Assembly: GCA_016302215.1 (NCBI GenBank)
Contig: JAEDNZ010000121.1
Coordinates: 1-5,595 of the forward strand
DNA length: 5,595 nt
Source: Muribaculaceae bacterium
GTDB taxonomy: Bacteria > Bacteroidota > Bacteroidia > Bacteroidales > Muribaculaceae
Direction of reading: 5' to 3'
Shown: positions 1 through 5,595 of the stretch, piece by piece
Layout: each line of letters starts with the position of its first letter
Position numbering within the stretch: the stretch's first letter is position 1
Notes under the pieces: generated by a model
Databases searched by the model: none
Seen by the model: the letters and a program-made list of their open reading frames with translations, nothing else
Told to the model about the DNA's origin: nothing
Program-made: the position numbers and the translations under genes

Positions 1-1136
1 GGGTGGTAAATGTTGATGGGGTGGTCAGCGGGCTGAGTGAGCTGATGGAGGATGCGCACACGGCGGCCGGTCTGAGCAGCGGCGGAGAAGACGGCGAGGC
101 GAAATTGCTCTTTAGTCACGGCCTGGGAGCATGAGAATGTGAATAGTATGCCGCCCGGGGCTATCTTCTCGAAGGCCTTGGCGTTGAGGCGCTGGTATCC
201 TCGCAGGGCGTTGCGTAGGGCGCTGCGGTGCTTGGCAAACGCCGGCGGGTCGAGGATGATGAGGTCGTAATCGCCGGCCTGCATATTGTCAAGATATTTG
301 AAGGCGTCTTCGGCATAGGCCTCGTGGCGCGAGTCGCCGGGGAAGTTGAGCTCCACGTTGGCTTTGGTGAGGGCTATGGCTTTGGCCGACGAATCGACGG
401 AGTGCACCACCCGTGCACCACCGCGCATGGCGTAGAAAGAGAAGCCGCCGGTGTAACAGAACATGTTGAGCACACGTCGGCCGGAGGCATAGCGCTCGAG
501 GAGCGCGCGGTTGTCGCGCTGATCCACAAAGAAGCCGGTCTTTTGGCCCTTGAGCCAGTCGGCGTGAAAGCGCAGACCATTCTCCATGGCCTCGGAGGTG
601 CTGAAAGCGCCTATGATATAGTCGTTTTGGGGGTCAAGGCGCGCCTTGAAGGGCAGCGTGGTCTCGGACTTGTAGTACACGTTTTCGATGCCGGCGCCGG
701 GGAGGTCAACGAGGGCTTGCGCTATGACTCGGCGGGCAAAGTGCATGCCGGGAGAGTGAGCTTGGACCACGGCGGTGGCGCCATACACATCGACCACGAG
801 GCCGGGGAGGAAGTCGCCCTCGCCGTGCACGAGGCGGTAGGCATTATTGTCGGGGCGCATCAGGCCGAGTGTCTGACGCAGCGAGAAAGCCTGGCTGAGG
901 CGCGTGCGGTAGAATTCATCGTCAACGACGCCCTCGCCGAATATCAACATTCTCACGGCTATGGAGCCAATCTGGAAGTGGCCGGTGCCTATGATGCGGC
1001 CGTCAGCGGCGGCCACTTGCACCAGGTCGCCCTCCTCCACATCGTCGGGCATCGCCGTCAGCGCGCCCGAGAATACCCAGGGGTGGTAGCGGTCAAGCGA
1101 TTCTTCTTTGCCTTTGCGCAGATATAATGTCTTCAT
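1..1136 (-). CDS. rlmI: Class I SAM-dependent 23S rRNA (cytosine-C5) methyltransferase, RlmI family; 3' end cut by window edge
   Basis: The family transfers a methyl group from S-adenosylmethionine to C5 of a cytosine in 23S rRNA (C1962 in E. coli) in the cytoplasm. I translated 378 codons from ATG 1136-1134. Residues 1-75 form a PUA-like RNA-binding domain that opens MKTLYLRKGKEESL. A central segment holds RLVHGEGDFLPGLVVD (101-116) and GFFVDQRDNR (201-210). The Rossmann methyltransferase core has SAM motif I VLNMFCYTGGFSFYA (222-236), an acidic ribose contact D248, motif IV DPPAFAK (296-302), GYQRLN (313-318) and motif VI FTFSCSQAV (332-340). C336 is the expected catalytic cysteine. The frame is still open at base 1, at ADHPINIYHP, which in relatives lies about 15 residues from the C-terminus, so only the tail is missing. 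The ATG overlaps the rseP stop as TAATG, which points to translational coupling and makes this the last known gene of the operon. The exact target base in this organism is inferred from the family. Confidence 0.93.
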   Translation of the reverse strand, partial: MKTLYLRKGKEESLDRYHPWVFSGALTAMPDDVEEGDLVQVAAADGRIIGTGHFQIGSIAVRMLIFGEGVVDDEFYRTRLSQAFSLRQTLGLMRPDNNAYRLVHGEGDFLPGLVVDVYGATAVVQAHSPGMHFARRVIAQALVDLPGAGIENVYYKSETTLPFKARLDPQNDYIIGAFSTSEAMENGLRFHADWLKGQKTGFFVDQRDNRALLERYASGRRVLNMFCYTGGFSFYAMRGGARVVHSVDSSAKAIALTKANVELNFPGDSRHEAYAEDAFKYLDNMQAGDYDLIILDPPAFAKHRSALRNALRGYQRLNAKAFEKIAPGGILFTFSCSQAVTKEQFRLAVFSAAAQTGRRVRILHQLTQPADHPINIYH

Positions 1137-2563
1137 TATTTGATGAATAGTCTATAGATGTCGTTGGCGTTGGCATATATCAGCAGCAGGAATAAAAATC
1201 CCATGCCTATGGTGTTGGCTATCTCGATAAACTTGTCGGAGGGCTTGCGGCGCGTGACAATCTCGACTAAGAGGAACAAGATGTATCCGCCGTCGAGCGC
1301 CGGTATGGGTATGATATTCATAAACGCCAATATCACTGACAGCAGGGCGGTGATTTGCCAGAATGAGTACCAATCCCACGATTTGGGGAAGAGGCTGCCG
1401 AGGGTGCCGAAGCCGCCCACGCTGGTGGCGCCCTCCTTGGTGAATATCAGCTTGAGCGATGACACATAGCTCGTGAGCTGCTCCACGCCGCGCTCTATGC
1501 CGCGAGGAATGGCGCTGAAGATGTTGTAGCGCACCTCTTCGATGGTGAAAATCTTGTCGGGCTGACGCAGCTGTATGCCTATCTTGCCATTGTCGTTGAC
1601 GGCTACCGAGCGTGCTATCACGGCGCCGTTGCGTACGATTAGCATCTGCGCCTCGGTGCTCTTGGCCTTGGCGAGCGCGGGGAAGAACTCCGAGAGGGTG
1701 GGGGTGGTGTCAGACTGCACTTTCACGATGCGGTCGCCCTCCATGAGTCCGGCCGCGGCGGCTCCCTCGCCCGACACTACGGCATCGACATACACGGGCA
1801 CGCGTATTGACATATAGCCCTGATTGTCAGCCGCAAGCTGCTTGAGCACATCGCCGCTGACGGTAATCTTGACGGTGTCGGTCCGGTTGCGTAGCACCTC
1901 TACTACAGAGCCGGGCTGCACCAAATCCCAGCTCACGCTGCCGTCTTTGGCATCGATGCGCTCGCCGTTGAGGCTCAGGAGGATATCGCCGTCATGAAAG
2001 CCGGCGCGGTGCATCGTTTCGCTGAAGTCCATACCCTCGGTCATGGCGTCAAAGGGCACTACTCTCTCGCCCCAGTGAAAGGCGATGCCTATGTAAATGA
2101 CGATGGCGAGAATGAAGTTGAAGAGCACGCCGGCCACCATCACCAGCAGGCGCTTGATGGGACCCTTGGAGCGGAACTCCCAGGGCTGAGCTTTGGCGGC
2201 GAGGTCGGCGCTGCTTTTTGTCTCATCGACCATGCCGGCGATGTCGCAATAGCCGCCCAGGGGCAGCCAGCCCAGGCCGTAGATGGTGTCGCGCCACGAT
2301 GGCTTGGCATCGGCGTCGGCGGGGTGCTCCTTTCCCACGGTGAAGGTGCGCCATGCCGAGCTGTCGTCTTTGCTGAAGAGCAGCAGCTTGCCCGTGCGCG
2401 GATTATATTTGAGGATTGAGAATTTCGGGTTGAAGAAGAGGTAAAAACGATTGACCTTGATGCCGAAGATGCGGGCAAAGAGATAGTGACCGAACTCGTG
2501 CACCGTGACCAAGATGATGAGAGCTACGATTAGTTGCAGAGCTTTAAAGAGAAATGTTTCCAA
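1136..2563 (-). CDS. rseP: RseP-family site-2 intramembrane zinc metalloprotease (RIP), two PDZ domains, TTG start
   Basis: Peptidase family M50B: an inner-membrane protease that cuts transmembrane helices of substrates such as anti-sigma factors or leftover signal peptides after a first periplasmic cut. The 475 residues are close to the E. coli length (about 450). Helix 1 (about 5-32) carries the zinc motif HEFGH (22-26). WLPLGGY (99-105) is the membrane-reentrant beta loop. Helix 2 contains GVLFN (145-149). Two PDZ-like domains follow, at about 175-240 and 255-335, the second with AGLMEGDRIV. The third helix region has NIIPIPALDGG (416-426), where D424 is the third zinc ligand, and the last helix is at about 447-466. 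All catalytic residues are present. The start is TTG at 2563-2561: no in-frame ATG or GTG lies between it and the dxr stop, and the resulting METFLxKALQLI N-terminus matches what I know of Bacteroides RseP. A hydrophilic segment at about 55-93 is longer than in the Bacteroides proteins I recall. The gene lies 48 bases after dxr and overlaps rlmI by one base. The substrate is unknown. Confidence 0.96.
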   Translation of the reverse strand: METFLFKALQLIVALIILVTVHEFGHYLFARIFGIKVNRFYLFFNPKFSILKYNPRTGKLLLFSKDDSSAWRTFTVGKEHPADADAKPSWRDTIYGLGWLPLGGYCDIAGMVDETKSSADLAAKAQPWEFRSKGPIKRLLVMVAGVLFNFILAIVIYIGIAFHWGERVVPFDAMTEGMDFSETMHRAGFHDGDILLSLNGERIDAKDGSVSWDLVQPGSVVEVLRNRTDTVKITVSGDVLKQLAADNQGYMSIRVPVYVDAVVSGEGAAAAGLMEGDRIVKVQSDTTPTLSEFFPALAKAKSTEAQMLIVRNGAVIARSVAVNDNGKIGIQLRQPDKIFTIEEVRYNIFSAIPRGIERGVEQLTSYVSSLKLIFTKEGATSVGGFGTLGSLFPKSWDWYSFWQITALLSVILAFMNIIPIPALDGGYILFLLVEIVTRRKPSDKFIEIANTIGMGFLFLLLIYANANDIYRLFIK

Positions 2564-2611
2564 TGTAGTGATGGTTGTTTGGTGAGTGTGAGGTATGGTG
2601 TAATTGCGCTG

Positions 2612-3796
2612 TTATGCTTTGTAGTGAGTGATGATGTCGGCGGCCACGGCTCGTGCCTCGCTGTTGGTGGCCACATAGTCGTCAAAGCCGGGAGCGGCGA
2701 TGAATGGCACACGTGCGAGAGTGTCGGTGATGGCGCGGTATATGTGGCCGAAGGCTATGTCACCGCGGAGAAACGCCGCTACGGCAATCTCGTTGGCTGC
2801 ATTGATGATGCAGGCGGTGTTGCCGCCCTCGGCGAGAGCCTTACGGGCGAGCGTGATGCAGGGAAAGCGCTCGGTGTCAGGCTCTTCGAAGGTGAGCTGC
2901 GCCATCTGCGCCATGGTGAGGCCGGCGCTGACGTTGGTAGCGCGCGAGGCATATCCCAGGGCGTAGGCTATAGGGAGGCGCATGTCGGGGACACCGAGCT
3001 GCGCCTTAATGGCGCCATCTACATATTCCACCATCGAGTGAATTACCGACTGAGGGTGCACCACGGCGGTGATGCGCTGCGGGTCGATGTCAAAGAGCCA
3101 TCGCGCCTCTATGATTTCGAAGGCTTTGTTGAGCATCGTAGCCGAGTCGATGGTGATTTTAGCGCCCATGCTCCAGTTGGGGTGTCGCAGGGCGTCGGCG
3201 GCGGTGGCGGTGGCGATGCGGTCGGCGCTCCAGGAGCGGAAGGGGCCGCCGGAGGCCGTGATTATCAGGCGGCTGACGGTGTCAGGGTCTTCGCCTTGGA
3301 GGCATTGGTAGATGGCTGAATGTTCGGAGTCAACGGGGATGATGCGCGAGGGCGAATTGCGCAGCAGGCGCGTGATATATTCGCCGGCCACCACGAGGGT
3401 CTCCTTATTAGCCAGAGCTATGTCCTTGCCGGCGTTGATGGCTCTGATGGTGGGGACGAGGCCGCTGTAGCCCACGGTGGCGGTGACCACCATATCCACA
3501 TCGGGGCGCTCCACGGCGTCGGCGAGAGCCTCGGGGCCGGCCGCCGTGGCTATGCCCAGCGGCTCTAATTCTTGTCGCAGCCGCTGATACTGCGTCGTGT
3601 CGGCAATCACGGCTAATGCCGGACGATGGCGGCGGCACAGCTCGATGAGAGCATCTACGCGCGAGCCGGCAGCGAGCACGGAGGCGCGGTATCGGTCAGG
3701 GCGGCGCGCTATGATGTCGAGCGTCTGAGTGCCTATTGAGCCGGTGGCGCCGAGCACTGCTATGCGTGATATTTGGTGGTCTGTATCGTCGTGCAT
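2612..3796 (-). CDS. dxr: 1-deoxy-D-xylulose 5-phosphate reductoisomerase (DXR, IspC)
   Basis: It converts 1-deoxy-D-xylulose 5-phosphate to 2-C-methyl-D-erythritol 4-phosphate with NADPH and a divalent metal. This is the committed step of the MEP pathway to isopentenyl diphosphate, which feeds undecaprenyl phosphate and quinone synthesis; it is cytosolic. At 394 residues it is full length (E. coli 398). Visible features are the NADPH-binding GATGSIG (16-22), ANKET (129-133), metal ligands D156 and E158 in PVDSEH, the substrate-binding ASGGPF (181-186), the flexible active-site loop HPNWSMG (205-211), NKAFE with the third metal ligand E227, and HPQSVIHSMV (247-256). Helices at the C-terminus follow INAANEIAVAAF (331-342). 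No key residue is missing. The ATG at 3796 leaves nine residues before the Rossmann strand, which is normal. It begins 36 bases after the LytM-like gene and ends 48 bases before rseP on the same strand. The dxr-rseP order is common across bacteria. Confidence 0.98.
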   Translation of the reverse strand: MHDDTDHQISRIAVLGATGSIGTQTLDIIARRPDRYRASVLAAGSRVDALIELCRRHRPALAVIADTTQYQRLRQELEPLGIATAAGPEALADAVERPDVDMVVTATVGYSGLVPTIRAINAGKDIALANKETLVVAGEYITRLLRNSPSRIIPVDSEHSAIYQCLQGEDPDTVSRLIITASGGPFRSWSADRIATATAADALRHPNWSMGAKITIDSATMLNKAFEIIEARWLFDIDPQRITAVVHPQSVIHSMVEYVDGAIKAQLGVPDMRLPIAYALGYASRATNVSAGLTMAQMAQLTFEEPDTERFPCITLARKALAEGGNTACIINAANEIAVAAFLRGDIAFGHIYRAITDTLARVPFIAAPGFDDYVATNSEARAVAADIITHYKA

Positions 3797-3832
3797 TGTG
3801 GTGGAGGTGGTTAGACGTGGTGGGGAGATGGG

Positions 3833-4573
3833 TTATTCGGGGAGTGAGATGTAATCATCGTAGTTGAGCTTGGCGCCGTTGTGCCAAAGCTCAAAGACGG
3901 CGTTGTCGCCGCGGCCGAGGCGCTGACCGGCGCTGACCTTGGCGCCTTCGGCGATGATTACCTCGCTTATGTTGCGGTATATTGATAGAAAGTCGTTGGG
4001 GTGCTGGATTACGATAGTGGCTTTGCCGGCCGAGAAGCATATCGCGGTAACGGAGCCGCGATAGATGGCGTCGCACCAGCCGCCGGCGGCCGTTGGCGGC
4101 ATGAAAATCATGCCTTCGGCGGCGATGGGCGTAAGCACCGATATGTTGAAGCGCTCCTCGGCCTCAATCTGCTGCACGAAAGCGCGCTCGGCGTCAGAGG
4201 CATCGAGGACTGACAGAGGCATATCGGCCGGTGTGGGCTGCCGCAGGGTGTCGGCAGCGGCGATAGGCGAGGCCTTGCTTTGGAGCACCGCCATAATGTT
4301 GGCGGCATAGGCATCGTTTTGGCTGACGTGGGCGGCGAGCGAGTCCACCCGAATGGCCGTGTCGATATAATCGGCGCGGCGCGCCACGCTCTGCTGCCGC
4401 CATATCTGAGCTATCACGAGCACCAGCGCGATGAAGGCCGCGGCGACAATCACCGCTAACAGCAATGCTTTGGCGCGTGACATACGCATACCCAAAATGC
4501 TGCTTTGGGTGCTCTCGTCGATGATGACGAGCCTGAAGTGGCGCTTGCGGCGTATGTTATCGATGATGCTCAG
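3833..4573 (-). CDS. Membrane-anchored degenerate LytM/M23-like protein, probably non-catalytic; start uncertain
   Basis: First gene of the minus-strand operon. M23 enzymes are zinc peptidoglycan endopeptidases, and non-catalytic LytM proteins (EnvC, NlpD) instead activate amidases. The open frame runs up to ATGs at 4642 and 4675, but the apparent promoter at 4609-4639 lies inside that extension, so I place the start downstream, provisionally at CTG 4573-4571 (246 residues, numbered from there). A basic cytoplasmic stretch, RRKRHFRLVIIDE (8-20), resembles the N-terminus of Bacteroidales M23-like proteins and argues against starting at ATG 4489 or 4483. A single membrane helix spans about 35-57. 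A periplasmic region follows, with a LytM-like fold from about 150. It keeps VIQHPNDFLSIYRNIS (188-203), GAKVSAGQRLG (210-220) and FELWHNG (227-233). The zinc ligands are absent: there is no HxxxD, N201 stands where the family has histidine, and the HLHFE region reads NAVFE. A structural or regulatory cell-wall role is inferred. The call could also be written as M23 family peptidase, but activity is unlikely. Confidence 0.8.
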   Translation of the reverse strand: MSIIDNIRRKRHFRLVIIDESTQSSILGMRMSRAKALLLAVIVAAAFIALVLVIAQIWRQQSVARRADYIDTAIRVDSLAAHVSQNDAYAANIMAVLQSKASPIAAADTLRQPTPADMPLSVLDASDAERAFVQQIEAEERFNISVLTPIAAEGMIFMPPTAAGGWCDAIYRGSVTAICFSAGKATIVIQHPNDFLSIYRNISEVIIAEGAKVSAGQRLGRGDNAVFELWHNGAKLNYDDYISLPE

Positions 4574-4608
4574 AGCTCTATGTGGGGTGTTAGATGGTTT
4601 TGAACACG

Positions 4609-4639
4609 CAAAGTTACAACGATTTTTGAAAAATTGCAA
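4609..4639 (-). promoter_or_regulatory. Bacteroidota-type promoter for the LytM-like/dxr/rseP/rlmI operon
   Basis: On the minus strand, TTGC (4639-4636) is followed by 19 bases and then TAACTTTG (4616-4609). This fits the Bacteroidota primary sigma factor pattern of a TTTG-like -33 box and a TAnnTTTG -7 box. The -33 box is one base from consensus. Transcription should start a few bases further on, around 4602-4605. No comparable element was seen upstream of the two ATGs at 4642 and 4675. Prediction from sequence only. Confidence 0.7.
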
Positions 4640-4687
4640 CATTGGCGTGCCGACGGGTATGGATTGGCGACACATATAGCCATAATA

Positions 4688-4719
4688 TTTGCAAAAAAGG
4701 TTATTTATATTTAACTTTG
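4688..4719 (+). promoter_or_regulatory. Bacteroidota-type promoter for the DUF6377-like gene
   Basis: TTTG (4688-4691), 20 bases of AT-rich spacer, then TAACTTTG (4712-4719) match the Bacteroidota -33/-7 consensus exactly. The expected transcription start near 4725 gives a short leader of about 15-20 bases before ATG 4742, with no Shine-Dalgarno sequence, as is usual in this phylum. It diverges from the minus-strand promoter, whose -33 box is 48 bases away, and shares with it the 9-base string TAACTTTGC. Confidence 0.8.
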
Positions 4720-4741
4720 CAGCACAAAAGACTTACATACC

Positions 4742-5595
4742 ATGGCTTACCTAATGAAACACTTTATAATCTATGCTCTTGCAGTCAGTGTATTTATGGC
4801 CTGTGCGGAGCGTGCCGTTGCGGCAGACGACGTCAAGGCCCTCAACGACTCGCTGATGAATGTGCTGATAGAGAGTATTGAGCATCGTCAGGAATATATA
4901 GGAAAGAAAGCCGACGAGATATCGCAGCTCAAGCAGCAATATCGCCGTGCCGGTAATGATGACGAGCGATTTGACATTATGGGGCATATATTTGATATGT
5001 ATGTGTCGTACAACACTGACTCGGCCTATATCATGGCGCAGAAGCGATTGGAGTTGGCGCGCGCCATCGGCGACCCGGTGAAGATAGTCAACGCACGCCT
5101 GAATTTTGCCGGTCTGTATGCCGTCACCAGCTCTTATTATGAGGCGTTGGAAATCGTCAAGACCGTAAAGTCATCGGAGCTGCCTGACTGGTTGTTGCCA
5201 TACTATTATCATATCAACCGCACGGTGTATGGTCAGCTCGCTGACTATGCCGTGTTTAAGAAAGACCTTGAAGAGTATGATCGCCTGACTGATTGCTATC
5301 GCGACTCACTGCTGTCGGTGATGGACCCCACGTCGGGTATTTACGCTATGGTGCGCTGCGACCAGCTCAACGCTCACCATAAATACAACGAGGCTCTGGA
5401 GGTGATGCTCGGCTATCAGCGCATTCATGAAGCCGAGGCACACGACTCGGCGGTGTTTGCCTACACCATTTCCGCGTCATACGAGGGTTTGGGCATGATA
5501 GAGGAGCAGAAGACGCAGCTGCTGATTTCGTCTATTGCCGATATGCGGTCGGGATTTAGAGAGTATATGTCGATGCGCAAGTTGGCGTGTATGCT
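4742..5595 (+). CDS. DUF6377-like exported TPR-type protein, putative membrane-bound regulator; 3' end cut by window edge
   Basis: 284 codons are present and the frame is open at the right edge. Residues 5-27 look like a signal peptide: K6, a hydrophobic run FIIYALAVSVF, and a likely signal peptidase I site after AVA (25-27). C21 is a weak lipobox candidate. The mature part is helical and TPR-like. DSLMNVLIESIEHRQEYI (36-53) is followed by KxxxISQLKQQY (56-67), DERFDIMGHIFDMY (74-87), DSAYIMAQKRLELARAIGD (93-111), and helix pairs around 115-140 and 210-265. RTVYGQLADYA and YRDSLLSV (160-193) fit the N-terminal region of Bacteroidales proteins annotated as DUF6377, sometimes called transcriptional regulators. 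These proteins usually continue into a membrane helix, a coiled coil and a C-terminal domain, which would lie outside the window. ATG 4742 suits the predicted transcript; ATG 4754 would give a more compact signal peptide and is possible. It is transcribed divergently from the LytM-like operon. Family assignment is from memory of the sequence pattern; the function is not established. Confidence 0.75.
   Translation, partial: MAYLMKHFIIYALAVSVFMACAERAVAADDVKALNDSLMNVLIESIEHRQEYIGKKADEISQLKQQYRRAGNDDERFDIMGHIFDMYVSYNTDSAYIMAQKRLELARAIGDPVKIVNARLNFAGLYAVTSSYYEALEIVKTVKSSELPDWLLPYYYHINRTVYGQLADYAVFKKDLEEYDRLTDCYRDSLLSVMDPTSGIYAMVRCDQLNAHHKYNEALEVMLGYQRIHEAEAHDSAVFAYTISASYEGLGMIEEQKTQLLISSIADMRSGFREYMSMRKLACM

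Noticed and set aside
228..1127. Long plus-strand open frame (299 codons) antisense to rlmI
   Set aside because: It lies entirely opposite a well-supported methyltransferase gene, and its translation is a low-complexity G/A/V/E/H mix typical of the complement of GC-rich codons. No promoter or recognisable domain.
1994..2419. Plus-strand open frame antisense to rseP
   Set aside because: Composition follows the reverse complement of rseP codons; no independent coding evidence.
2534..3319. Plus-strand open frame (261 codons) antisense to dxr and the start of rseP
   Set aside because: Shadow of dxr, with glycine/valine/histidine-rich composition and no motif. dxr on the other strand has all its catalytic motifs.
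3797..3832. Possible terminator or separate promoter between the LytM-like gene and dxr
   Set aside because: The 36 bases contain no convincing hairpin followed by a T-run and no TAnnTTTG element. The gap is best read as intra-operon.
4642..4881. Short plus-strand frame spanning the intergenic region
   Set aside because: It runs through both promoters and into the DUF6377-like gene in another frame. The cysteine-rich translation has no family resemblance.
4751..4987. Minus-strand frame opposite the start of the DUF6377-like gene
   Set aside because: Antisense to a better-supported coding frame with signal peptide and promoter; no recognised start signals of its own.
1..5595. Mobile element, CRISPR, defence system or RNA gene
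   Set aside because: No repeats, transposase, integrase, tRNA-like fold or rRNA segment was seen. The region reads as ordinary chromosomal housekeeping genes.

Overview
The window looks like a piece of a Bacteroidota chromosome, most likely order Bacteroidales. Two intergenic elements match the Bacteroidota promoter (TTTG-like -33 box, about 20 bases, then TAnnTTTG). The genes lack clear Shine-Dalgarno sequences. The right-hand gene belongs to what appears to be a Bacteroidales-specific family (DUF6377-like). The coding sequence is GC-rich, with many GGC, GCC and ATA codons, and the promoter region is AT-rich. Together with the form of RseP this is compatible with a Muribaculaceae-type gut bacterium, but the family-level placement is a guess.

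Layout: four genes lie head to tail on the minus strand, read from about 4605 down to 1. They are a membrane-anchored LytM/M23-like protein that has lost its catalytic residues, then dxr (MEP-pathway reductoisomerase), rseP (site-2 intramembrane protease) and an rlmI-type 23S rRNA m5C methyltransferase that is cut by the left edge about 15 residues before its end. The gaps are 36 bases, 48 bases and a 1-base TAATG overlap. No promoter was recognised between these genes, so they are most simply one operon driven from the promoter at 4609-4639. A divergent promoter at 4688-4719 drives a plus-strand gene for a secreted or membrane TPR-like protein (DUF6377 type), which runs off the right edge.

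Functionally the operon is housekeeping with an envelope theme: a LytM-like cell-wall factor, isoprenoid precursor supply (needed for undecaprenyl carrier lipid), intramembrane proteolysis, and an rRNA modification gene coupled at the end. The dxr-rseP pairing is widespread in bacteria. I see no mobile element, CRISPR array, RNA gene or defence system, and no gene-free stretch over 300 bases. The points most worth a second look are the catalytically dead LytM domain, the missing conventional start codon for that gene downstream of its apparent promoter, the TTG start of rseP, an extra hydrophilic segment in RseP, and the matched divergent promoter pair.
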